From: Demequina sp.
GTDB lineage: Bacteria > Actinomycetota > Actinomycetes > Actinomycetales > Demequinaceae
Assembly (NCBI RefSeq): GCF_016278775.1
Contig: NZ_JADQBF010000013.1
Location: 1-64,000, forward strand
Direction of reading: 5' to 3'
Length of the DNA stretch: 64,000 nt
Shown here: positions 57,037 through 64,000 of the stretch, in pieces
Position numbering within the stretch: the first letter of the stretch is position 1
How the letters are laid out: every line of letters starts with the position of its first letter
Program-made: the position numbers and the translations under genes
The notes under the pieces: generated by a model
Seen by the model: the letters and a program-made list of their open reading frames with translations, nothing else
Database searches by the model: none
Told to the model about the DNA's origin: nothing

Positions 57037-58602
57037 GTGTCAGACGAAGCCGCGCCGCCCTCCCCCACGCCTAGCGGCATCGACCCAGAGGACCTCGAAA
57101 CCGCGTTGCGCGTCCTCGCGACGCTCCACGAAGTGGGCGAAGACCATCCCGACTTTGTCGCGGTACGCCACGCCACGTCCCGGATGGTCAAGGCCGTCAA
57201 GCAGGCCCGGCGGCGCGACAAGCGCTCGGCCATCGCTCGAGCCGACGGCGCCGTTGTGGCCGCGACCGCCACAGGTGCCGCCGACAGGATTGACGACGAG
57301 ACGCGCGGCCTCGCCCTGACAGCCAGCGTGTCCGCCCCCATCGCCGGCACGTTCGTCAAGCCCCGCCCGTGCTACATCTGCAAGCAGAAGTACACCGAGG
57401 TGGACGCGTTCTACCACCAGTTGTGCCCCGAGTGCGCGGCCCTGAGCCACGCCAAGCGACATGCCCGCACCGACCTGTCAGGCAAGCGAGCGCTACTCAC
57501 GGGAGGTCGCGCGAAGATCGGCATGCACATCGCCTTGAGGCTGCTTCGCGACGGCGCCCACACCACGATCACGACGCGATTCCCTCATGATGCCGTGCGG
57601 CGCTTCGCCGCCATGGACGACGCTGGCACGTGGCTCCATCGCCTCACGGTGGTTGGCATCGATCTGCGTGACCCTTCCCAGGTGGTTTCCCTCGCGGAGA
57701 CGGTCGCGTCCGAGGGCCCACTCGACATTCTCATCAACAATGCCGCGCAGACGGTGCGTCGCTCTGCGGGCGCGTACGAGCCGCTCGCCGATGCCGAGTC
57801 GGTTCCCGTTCCGGCTGGCCTGTGGCCGGCCGGGCGCGGCCCTCGCATGGTCACGCTGGGTCGCACGGCTGATCAGCATCCCCACGCGCTGCAGGAGTCG
57901 GTGGAGACTCACCCCCTCCTTGCCTCGGCGCACACGGCGGAAATGGGCACGCAAGCCAGCCCCAACGGCCCTGCGGGAGTGGCTGGCGTCAATGCGCAGC
58001 GCCTCACTGACCTGGCCCTCGCACCCGGATCGTCGTCGCTCGCCAAGTTGGCTGACGGAAGCGCGATCGATGCCGGTGGCCTGATCCCCGACCTTCACGA
58101 CACCAACTCGTGGGTGCAGGCGGTGGGAGACGTGGACGCGCTCGAGCTTCTCGAAGTGCAGTTGTGCAACTCGACGGCTCCGTTCATTCTCATCAACCAC
58201 TTGCGGCCACAACTGGCCGCCGCGGCCGCATCGTCTGCGAGCCGCAGTGGGCGCGCCTACATCGTCAACGTATCCGCCATGGAGGGCGTCTTTAGCAGGG
58301 GTTACAAAGGCCCTGGCCACCCGCATACCAACATGGCGAAGGCTGCGGTCAACATGCTGACCAGGACGAGCGCTGGCGAGTTGTTTGAGGCCGACGGCAT
58401 CCTGATGACGAGCGTGGACACGGGCTGGATCACCGATGAGCGGCCCCATCCCACCAAGGTGCGGCTAGCAGAGGAGGGCTTTCATGCCCCACTTGACCTC
58501 ATCGACGGCGCCGCAAGGGTCTACGACCCGATCGTGCGCGGCGAGGCGGGCGAAGACCTCTACGGCGTCTTCTTGAAGGACTACTCGCCCTCCGGTTGGT
58601 AA
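57037..58602 (+). CDS. Large SDR-fold oxidoreductase with zinc ribbon
   Basis: The 521-residue protein is much longer than a normal short-chain dehydrogenase (about 250). After a helical N-terminal region, Cys112, Cys115, Cys130 and Cys133 form a CX2C-X14-CX2C zinc-ribbon pattern (PCYICKQKY; LCPECAAL). A Rossmann domain follows with TGGRAKIGMHIALRLL near residue 154 and LDILINNAAQT near 230. A long insertion (about 245-360) precedes the active-site half. In place of the YxxxK pair, Lys435 is preceded four residues earlier by Thr431 (HTNMAK). Reaction and substrate unknown. It converges on the acyl-CoA oxidase gene with a 22-nt overlap. Confidence 0.85.
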   Translation: MSDEAAPPSPTPSGIDPEDLETALRVLATLHEVGEDHPDFVAVRHATSRMVKAVKQARRRDKRSAIARADGAVVAATATGAADRIDDETRGLALTASVSAPIAGTFVKPRPCYICKQKYTEVDAFYHQLCPECAALSHAKRHARTDLSGKRALLTGGRAKIGMHIALRLLRDGAHTTITTRFPHDAVRRFAAMDDAGTWLHRLTVVGIDLRDPSQVVSLAETVASEGPLDILINNAAQTVRRSAGAYEPLADAESVPVPAGLWPAGRGPRMVTLGRTADQHPHALQESVETHPLLASAHTAEMGTQASPNGPAGVAGVNAQRLTDLALAPGSSSLAKLADGSAIDAGGLIPDLHDTNSWVQAVGDVDALELLEVQLCNSTAPFILINHLRPQLAAAAASSASRSGRAYIVNVSAMEGVFSRGYKGPGHPHTNMAKAAVNMLTRTSAGELFEADGILMTSVDTGWITDERPHPTKVRLAEEGFHAPLDLIDGAARVYDPIVRGEAGEDLYGVFLKDYSPSGW

Positions 58603-60554
58603 GAGCCGGAATCGACGACGGTGGCCGAGAGCCACGGAGCCGGAATCCCCATGCCCTCCACCAGAGCCAGCGCGTGAGGGCGCAACTGACCGGATAGTGC
58701 GTCGATCTGCTCCCCCACCGCCTTCGCCCTTGCCGCGCTGATGCGATGGTGCTCAAGGAACCACGCGCGGTCTCCGTTGATGCTGTCAAGGGCGTACAGG
58801 CTGCAGAGGGTCTCGAGCACCTTGGACGCCTCGTCATCCTCGCATTGCGCAATTCCCTCCATGAATGACGCGAGGGTCACCTGCTCCATGTGGGCGCGGG
58901 CTACGAACTGCACGTGGGGGCCCAAGCGGTTGAAGGCCTCGAAGCCGTCGCCAGATTCCTTTCGGGCAGCCCTCATGCGGCGCGCGAGCGACTCGAGCGA
59001 ATGCCTGGCCCGCTCCTCGAACATGAGAGCGTGCCAGGCCCTGTCAACCATCGTGGTCTGCTCCGGCCGCCGTCTCACCGAGTTGGCGAGTCGCTCGAAG
59101 GCAAGGTTGGCCGCGGTGCGTTCCAGCAGAGTCTCTCCCACCGCTCGGGTGGTCTCTTGGACCACTCCCGTGCGGTCGAGCGCGCTCCATGCCTGCGCGT
59201 AGTTGGTGAGCAGGGCCTTCGTCACCAGCTGCATGAGCACGGTGTTGTCGCCCTCGAACGTCGCGAAGATGTCGATGTCCTGACGTAGCGCCGTAAGCCG
59301 ATTCTCGCTCAGGTACCCGGCCCCTCCGCACGCCTCTCGCGCCTCCTGGACCGCATCGTTCGCAAACCACGTGGTCATTGCCTTGATTCCGGCCGCCCTC
59401 GTTTCCAGCTCACGCTGGTCGCGCTCGGTGTGGACGTCGTCGCCTTGGACGTGCACCAACGCGGCGGTGAGGTCGTTCTGTGCGAAGCCGAGCGCGTAGG
59501 ACCTGGCCACCTTCGGCAGTAGCCGACGCCGGTGCGTGACGTAGTCCAAGAGCAGGACGCCGTCTGGGCGCCCCGCGGCGGGAAACTGACGCCTGGTAAG
59601 CCCGTGGCGCATCGCAATGGATAGGCTTCGCCGCGCCCCGATCCCTCCTGCCGCGGCGATACACACCCTGCCGCGCACAAGCGTGCCTAGCATCGTGAAG
59701 AACCTGCGGTTCGGGTCGGCAATCGGTGACCGATACGTGCCGTGCTCGTCAACACCCCCGTAGCGGTTGAGTAGCATGCGGCGAGGTACGCGCACGTGGT
59801 CGAAGCTGATGGTGCCGTTGTCCACACCCAGCAGTCCGCCCTTGTGTCCCTGGTCGCCGGTGGTGACGCCGGGGAGGTCGCGACCCTCATCGTCGCGAAT
59901 GGGGACGAGGATCGTGTGAACCCCGTGGCCTTCGCCATTGACCGTGAGTTGCCCAAAGACGGCCGCCATGGTCCCGTCCACCGCAGCGTTGCCGATGTAG
60001 GCCTTGGCCGCGCCTGGAGTCGGCGAGTTCACGATGTATTCGTCGGCCTCGGCGTCGTAGACAATCTCCGTCTCGAGGCTTGCGACGTCGGAGCCGTGTC
60101 CCAACTCCGTCATGGCGAAGCCGCCCAGGATCTTCATCGATGTGATGCCCGGCAGGAACGCGTCGTGATGCCACTCGGTGCCCAGGTTGGTGACCGCGCC
60201 GCCGAACAACCCGAACTGCACGCCCGACTTGATCGTCACCGACATGTCCCCGTGCGCGAGCATCTCGAACGTCACGACGGCAGAGAGCGGATCGGCAGGG
60301 GCTCCCGCGTGCGCGGGCACGCCCGCCGAACCAAAGCCAGACTCGGAGAGCTCGCGCAGTCGGGCGAGCGTCCAGGCCCGCGCGCCATGCACGTCGAGCG
60401 TAGGGTCCATCAACAAATTCGCTGACGGGAACGCGTCTCTCGCGGCGGCACGCTCGGCGGCATAGGGGCCGTCGAGCGCCCGCCTCAGTGCGCCGCCTAG
60501 CGTCGTGAGGTGCTCCGCGCGTTCAAGTGCGGTGGCTTCATCGGTCAACGTCAT
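58581..60554 (-). CDS. Acyl-CoA dehydrogenase/oxidase family protein
   Basis: The 657-residue flavoprotein resembles peroxisomal-type acyl-CoA oxidases and large actinobacterial acyl-CoA dehydrogenases: FAMTELGHGSDVASLETE (FAD/substrate loop), ACGGAGYLSENRL and FATFEGDNTVLMQLVTKALL. It would introduce the trans-2 double bond in acyl-CoA. AGGAG precedes the ATG, inside a small palindrome. A TetR gene lies just upstream on the same strand, and beta-oxidation-type genes lie divergent, consistent with one lipid locus. Whether it donates electrons to oxygen or ETF is not decidable here. Confidence 0.9.
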   Translation of the reverse strand: MTLTDEATALERAEHLTTLGGALRRALDGPYAAERAAARDAFPSANLLMDPTLDVHGARAWTLARLRELSESGFGSAGVPAHAGAPADPLSAVVTFEMLAHGDMSVTIKSGVQFGLFGGAVTNLGTEWHHDAFLPGITSMKILGGFAMTELGHGSDVASLETEIVYDAEADEYIVNSPTPGAAKAYIGNAAVDGTMAAVFGQLTVNGEGHGVHTILVPIRDDEGRDLPGVTTGDQGHKGGLLGVDNGTISFDHVRVPRRMLLNRYGGVDEHGTYRSPIADPNRRFFTMLGTLVRGRVCIAAAGGIGARRSLSIAMRHGLTRRQFPAAGRPDGVLLLDYVTHRRRLLPKVARSYALGFAQNDLTAALVHVQGDDVHTERDQRELETRAAGIKAMTTWFANDAVQEAREACGGAGYLSENRLTALRQDIDIFATFEGDNTVLMQLVTKALLTNYAQAWSALDRTGVVQETTRAVGETLLERTAANLAFERLANSVRRRPEQTTMVDRAWHALMFEERARHSLESLARRMRAARKESGDGFEAFNRLGPHVQFVARAHMEQVTLASFMEGIAQCEDDEASKVLETLCSLYALDSINGDRAWFLEHHRISAARAKAVGEQIDALSGQLRPHALALVEGMGIPAPWLSATVVDSGSYQPEGE

Positions 60555-60561
60555 TGTTGCT

Positions 60562-60573
60562 CCTGAGGTCAGG
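60562..60573. repeat. Small palindrome at the acyl-CoA oxidase start
   Basis: CCTGA-GG-TCAGG is a perfect 12-bp inverted repeat containing the ribosome site of the acyl-CoA oxidase gene. It could be an operator of the neighbouring TetR protein or a translational hairpin. Confidence 0.3.
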
Positions 60574-60590
60574 GGTGGGTGAGGTGAGGG

Positions 60591-61217
60591 CTACTCGAGC
60601 GGGAGGGCTCCCACGAAGGCTGGCGTGAAGAGTCTGGTGATGCGCTCCAGTACGACGTCGCGGGGAGTGTCTGGCTCCGATGCCATCCAATGGTCGGCGG
60701 CCGCACGCACGAAGCCCGCCAGGCCGTGACCCCACGTCGACGCGACCGCTGAGTCAATTCCGCGACCGTCAAGGTGCTCGGCGATCGCCTGCGCGACGTG
60801 CGCACCAATGACGTCGGGCAGCGCGCCAGCGGGATCGATGACTCCGGCGGGCCCAGGGGCTGGACGCACCAGAACGAACCGATAGATCTCGGGGTCTCGC
60901 TCGACCAGGCGCAGATATGCGTCGGCAATATCGGTGGCGAGCCGGCCCATGTCGGCCGCATCCGTCAACTGGAGAGCCGCCGTCATCCCCTCGTGGATGT
61001 TCGCGTGCACCTTGTCTACGACGGCCGCGTACAAGCCCGCGCGGTCGCCAAAGTGTCGGTAGAGCACGGTCTTGCTGACGCCCGCCTGGGCCGCGATGTC
61101 GTCCATCCCCACGTCGGCCCCGTGGGCCCGAATCGCGCGCAGCGCGTCCGCCACAAGTTCACGGCGCCTAGTGACGCGGTGCTCGTCCCAGCGAGTGGCC
61201 CTGCCATCGGTGCTCAT
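60591..61217 (-). CDS. TetR-family regulator of the fatty-acid locus
   Basis: The 208-residue protein has the TetR HTH (VGMDDIAAQAGVSKTVLYRH, residues about 36-56) and an all-helical ligand domain. It lies between the acyl-CoA oxidase gene (same strand) and the divergent thiolase gene, so control of both by an acyl-CoA ligand is a reasonable inference. ATG 61217 is preceded 6 nt earlier by TACTGT on the minus strand; a GGAGG is also present but too close to the ATG. Confidence 0.9.
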   Translation of the reverse strand: MSTDGRATRWDEHRVTRRRELVADALRAIRAHGADVGMDDIAAQAGVSKTVLYRHFGDRAGLYAAVVDKVHANIHEGMTAALQLTDAADMGRLATDIADAYLRLVERDPEIYRFVLVRPAPGPAGVIDPAGALPDVIGAHVAQAIAEHLDGRGIDSAVASTWGHGLAGFVRAAADHWMASEPDTPRDVVLERITRLFTPAFVGALPLE

Positions 61218-61223
61218 GCCTCC

Positions 61224-61229
61224 ACAGTA
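61224..61229 (-). promoter_or_regulatory. -10 hexamer positioned for leaderless tetR
   Basis: TACTGT on the minus strand ends 6 nt before ATG 61217. The divergent gap (61218-61291) also contains GGTATCTGCTACC (61242-61254), an imperfect candidate operator. Confidence 0.45.
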
Positions 61230-61291
61230 CCCGTGTCGCTCGGTATCTGCTACCTTGCGTTATAGATAGTTCTCAACGACGAGGAGAGGTT

Positions 61292-62560
61292 ATGTCCCAC
61301 GAGGCCGTCATCGTTGGCGGAAATCGCATCCCCTTTGCGAAGGCCGGAGGGCGTTACGCGGAAGCCTCCAACCACGACATGCTGACGGCTGCGCTTGACG
61401 GTCTCATCGCGCGCTTCGGCCTCAGTGGGCAGCGCGTGGGAGAGGTAGCGGGAGGCGCGGTGCTGAAGCACGCCCGTGATTTCAACCTCACTCGAGAGGC
61501 GGTGCTGAGTTCCGCGTTGTCCCCCGATACTCCTGCCTGCGACCTACAGCAGGCATGCGGCACCAGCCTCGAGGCCACCGTCTACATCGCCAACAAGATC
61601 AGGTTGGGCCAGATTGACTCGGGGATCGCTGCAGGCGTCGACTCGGCCTCCGACGCCCCCATCGCGGTGAGCGATCCGTTGCGCCGCATTCTGCTGAAGG
61701 CGAGCGCTGCGAGGTCCACGAAGGATCGCGTCGCGGCGCTGGCACGCATCCGACCCTCGCACCTGGCGCCCGCGGCACCCAGTGTCCGGGAGCCACGCAC
61801 CGGCTTGTCGATGGGAGAACACCAGGCGCTCACGACGAAGTCATGGGGCATCAGCCGCGAGGATCAGGATGCCCTGGCTGCCGCGTCCCACGGAAACCTT
61901 GCCGCCGCGTGGGACGAGGGCTTCTTCGATGACCTCGTCACGCCGTATCAAGGCGTCACGAAGGACGCGTTGTTGCGCCCCGACACGTCGATCGAGAAGC
62001 TCGCGGCGCTCAAGGCGGCATTTGGCGGGCCAGACGGCACCATGACGGCAGGAAACTCGACCGCCCTTTCCGACGGAGCCGCGACCGTCTTTCTCGCCGA
62101 CGCTCAGTGGGCCAAGCGCCACCACCTGTCCGCGCTCGCACGCGTGGTCGACGCCGAGGTTGCGGCCGTCGACCACCCTTCAGGCGCCGACCTGTTGCTG
62201 GCCCCGGTGGCGGCGGCAGGGCGACTCATGGCACGCCAGGGCCTGTCGCTCGATGACTTCGACCTGGTAGAGATCCACGAGGCCTTCGCCTCAACCGTGC
62301 TCGCCACGCTCGCGGCATGGGAGTCAGAGGACTACTGCCGCGGCGTCGGTCTCGACGGCCCGATCGGCACGCTCGACCGGAAGCGGCTCAATGTGACGGG
62401 CTCTTCGCTCGCCGTGGGGCACCCCTTCGCCGCGACGGGAGCGCGCATCGTGCCCACCCTTGCCAAGTTGCTCCATCGCAAGGGAGCAGGATCGCGGGGG
62501 CTCATCTCCGTGTGCGCAGCGGGCGGTCTCGGCGTCGTCGCCGTCTTGGAGGCAGTGTGA
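61292..62560 (+). CDS. fadA: Acetyl-CoA C-acyltransferase (thiolase)
   Basis: The 422-residue thiolase cleaves 3-ketoacyl-CoA in beta-oxidation. It has nucleophile Cys89 in LQQACGTSLEAT, the His region VEIHEAFAS, GHPFAATGARI and the second Cys in SVCAAGGLGVV. GAGGAGAGG precedes the ATG, so this one is led by a ribosome site. Its TGA shares a base with the next ATG. The pairing with a FabG4-type reductase matches the fadA2-fabG4 neighbourhood of mycobacteria. Confidence 0.93.
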   Translation: MSHEAVIVGGNRIPFAKAGGRYAEASNHDMLTAALDGLIARFGLSGQRVGEVAGGAVLKHARDFNLTREAVLSSALSPDTPACDLQQACGTSLEATVYIANKIRLGQIDSGIAAGVDSASDAPIAVSDPLRRILLKASAARSTKDRVAALARIRPSHLAPAAPSVREPRTGLSMGEHQALTTKSWGISREDQDALAAASHGNLAAAWDEGFFDDLVTPYQGVTKDALLRPDTSIEKLAALKAAFGGPDGTMTAGNSTALSDGAATVFLADAQWAKRHHLSALARVVDAEVAAVDHPSGADLLLAPVAAAGRLMARQGLSLDDFDLVEIHEAFASTVLATLAAWESEDYCRGVGLDGPIGTLDRKRLNVTGSSLAVGHPFAATGARIVPTLAKLLHRKGAGSRGLISVCAAGGLGVVAVLEAV

Positions 62561-63906
62561 TGGCCGCTCTCGAAAGGGTCTTCTACTCCCCTGCTGGCCA
62601 GTCACTCGCGAAGCGAGCCGGAGTGCCGCAGGCCCAGCAGCTTCGCCGTGGCCGCACCTGGCCATCCGGGCCGATCGTGCTAGCGCCCCTGGGCTCCCCC
62701 ACGCTGGTGCGCGATGCACTCATCGCGCTGGGACGCGAGTTCCACCATCCCGTGATCGACACCCCAGGAGAAACGCCACCCGGCTACGGCGCGCGCATTG
62801 GAGCGATCGTCGTGGACGCGACGGACGTGTCGACTCTTGATGCCCTGGAAGGGTTGCGCGCGGTGCTCCGGCCCGCGTTGAGGTCTGTCGAGGCGTCTGG
62901 GCGAGTGATCATCGTCGCCCGGCCAGCCGACGGCGACTGGGAGGCTCACGCTGTCGCGAGGAGCCTCGACGGCATCAACCGCACCGTGGGCAAGGAGCTG
63001 CGCAAGGGCGCCACCGCGAACCTGGTCTACGTTGACAAGTCGGCTAGTAGCGCCGACGTGCAATCCACTCTTGACTTCCTCCTTCAGGGCCGGTCCGCTT
63101 TTGTCGACGGCCAGTCGTGGTACGTCGGAACGAGCGGCACGGGCCCTCAGCCAACGGACCCTCCCCTCGAGGGCAGGGTCATCGTCGTGACGGGTGCGGC
63201 GCGCGGCATCGGGGCCTCCATCTCCCGCATTCTTTCCCGCGACGGCGCCACGATCGTGGCGGTCGACATCCCGGCGGCTGGTGAGTCGCTCGCCGCAGTC
63301 GCCAACGAGGTGGGGGGCACCGCGCTCCACCTTGACGTCACCGCGGCCGACGCCGGCGAGCGCATCGCCGCTCACGTTGCTCAGCGCGGTCTGCGGCTCT
63401 ACGGCATCGTCCACAACGCCGGCATCACGCGAGACAAGATGCTCGTGAACACCGACGCCGACAGGTGGTCCTCCGTATTGCAGGTCAACCTCGCGGCTCA
63501 GTTGCGCATCAACGAGGTGCTGCTCAAGAAGGGCACCGCAGGCGGACTGCAAGACGGCGGGCGCATCGTCGGCATCGCGTCCACGTCTGGCCTGGCGGGC
63601 AACAAGGGCCAGACCAACTACGCGGCCTCCAAGGCCGGCGTCGCTGGCCTTGTCGCGGCCATGGCGCCCGATCTCGCGGAGCGGGGCATCACGGTCAACG
63701 CCGTCGCCCCCGGCTTCATCGAGACCGACATGACCGCCCGCATCCCCTTTGTGCAGCGCGAGGTGTTCAGGCGCACCAACAGCTTGGCTCAAGGCGGCAG
63801 CCCAGACGACGTCGCGGAGACGATCGGCTACCTCCTTGACCCAGCGTCGGCCGGGGTTTCTGGGCAGGTCATCAGGGTGTGCGGCCAGAACCTGGTGGGC
63901 GCGTGA
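62560..63906 (+). CDS. fabG4: FabG4-type 3-oxoacyl reductase (high-molecular-weight FabG)
   Basis: The 448-residue protein has the FabG4 architecture: an N-terminal flavodoxin-like non-catalytic domain (about residues 1-200) and a C-terminal SDR domain with GAARGIGASISRIL, NAGITRDKML and the catalytic Tyr354/Lys358 in NYAASKAG. FabG4 acts on 3-oxoacyl-CoA or -ACP with NADH. ATG 62560 overlaps the thiolase stop, and its own stop overlaps the following frame. Confidence 0.9.
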   Translation: MAALERVFYSPAGQSLAKRAGVPQAQQLRRGRTWPSGPIVLAPLGSPTLVRDALIALGREFHHPVIDTPGETPPGYGARIGAIVVDATDVSTLDALEGLRAVLRPALRSVEASGRVIIVARPADGDWEAHAVARSLDGINRTVGKELRKGATANLVYVDKSASSADVQSTLDFLLQGRSAFVDGQSWYVGTSGTGPQPTDPPLEGRVIVVTGAARGIGASISRILSRDGATIVAVDIPAAGESLAAVANEVGGTALHLDVTAADAGERIAAHVAQRGLRLYGIVHNAGITRDKMLVNTDADRWSSVLQVNLAAQLRINEVLLKKGTAGGLQDGGRIVGIASTSGLAGNKGQTNYAASKAGVAGLVAAMAPDLAERGITVNAVAPGFIETDMTARIPFVQREVFRRTNSLAQGGSPDDVAETIGYLLDPASAGVSGQVIRVCGQNLVGA

Positions 63907-64000
63907 TGAAGCGCGACACCGAGGTCCTATCGAGGCCGCCGCGTCTCGCACCGGCGTTCGCGCGTTCACTGATCCCCCGCTCCCGCGGCGGGTCGCCGCG
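63906..64000 (+). CDS. Start of a probable MaoC-like hydratase (partial)
   Basis: ATG 63906 shares a base with the fabG4 TGA and the frame stays open to the window end. The visible 31 residues (including LAPAFARSLIPRS and RGGSP) lack a diagnostic motif. Position after fadA-fabG4 matches HtdX-type (R)-enoyl hydratase genes in mycobacteria, and a short leader before the MaoC fold would fit. The call is mainly from context. Confidence 0.5.
   Translation, partial: MKRDTEVLSRPPRLAPAFARSLIPRSRGGSP

Noticed and set aside
1-64000. CRISPR arrays, insertion sequences, att sites, tRNA/rRNA genes
   Set aside because: I saw no spaced repeats, transposase motifs, terminal inverted repeats or tRNA-like cloverleaf sequences while reading both strands.

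Overview
The window is a contiguous piece of a GC-rich actinobacterial chromosome. Markers are mIHF, RbpA, PafB/PafC, FtsR and a GarA-type FHA protein, a PriA without helicase motifs, adjacent Lnt and polyprenol-phosphate mannose synthase genes, and a FadA/FabG4/MaoC cluster. Gene order and protein character suggest Micrococcales (Cellulomonas/Demequina-like), but this is inference from pattern memory only. I saw no rRNA, tRNA, CRISPR array, insertion sequence or phage gene.

Layout. 1-12.1 kb (+): housekeeping run carB, pyrF, mihF, gmk, rpoZ, coaBC, metK, priA, fmt, rsmB. 12.2-23.2 kb (+): a beta-mannoside utilisation locus with a LacI regulator, sugar-binding lipoprotein, two permeases, GH2 beta-mannosidase, CE7 acetyl esterase, AGE-family sugar epimerase/isomerase and an exporter-type ABC protein. 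It sits between rsmB and rpe like an insertion. 23.3-28.4 kb (+): rpe, ribD, ribE, ribBA, ribH, hisE, hisG. 28.4-37.4 kb (+): pafB, pafC, tatA, tatC, a lipid kinase, a Ski2-like helicase, lnt and ppm, meeting rbpA (-) head to head. 37.7-44.8 kb (-): a palindrome-rich 305-bp gap, a flavodoxin, pyruvate carboxylase, MerR, FtsR, GarA/OdhI-like FHA protein, a CDP-alcohol phosphatidyltransferase and a 48-residue small protein. 44.9-52.5 kb (mixed): methyltransferase, RNB nuclease, MarR, EI24 protein, a Cys-motif membrane protein, OsmC, a UMF1-type MFS carrier, a hydrolase and a GDPD. 52.5-57.0 kb: fused PutA (-) with divergent LysR (+). 57.0-64.0 kb: an unusual zinc-ribbon SDR (+), an acyl-CoA oxidase/dehydrogenase (-), TetR (-), then thiolase, FabG4-type reductase and the start of a probable MaoC hydratase (+), which together suggest fatty-acyl turnover.

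Working together. The mannoside genes could import acetylated manno-oligosaccharides, deacetylate and hydrolyse them in the cytoplasm, and isomerise the mannose. A promoter with three CG-centred operator-like sites spaced exactly 23 bp fits LacI repression. A 16-bp stem-loop between binding-protein and permease genes fits unequal expression. The paf-tat-lnt-ppm block joins DNA-damage regulation, Tat export and lipoprotein acylation/mannosylation.

The most general signal is regulatory. Fifteen genes carry a TANNNT hexamer ending exactly 6 or 7 nt before the chosen start codon, the geometry of leaderless transcription. At four further junctions the upstream gene's TAG stop is itself the first half of a TANNNT hexamer. 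The rbpA promoter has sigma-R-type elements arranged symmetrically on both strands. No completely new multi-gene system is evident; the best candidates for new biology are the SDR lacking the catalytic Tyr, the small protein, and the operator arrangements.
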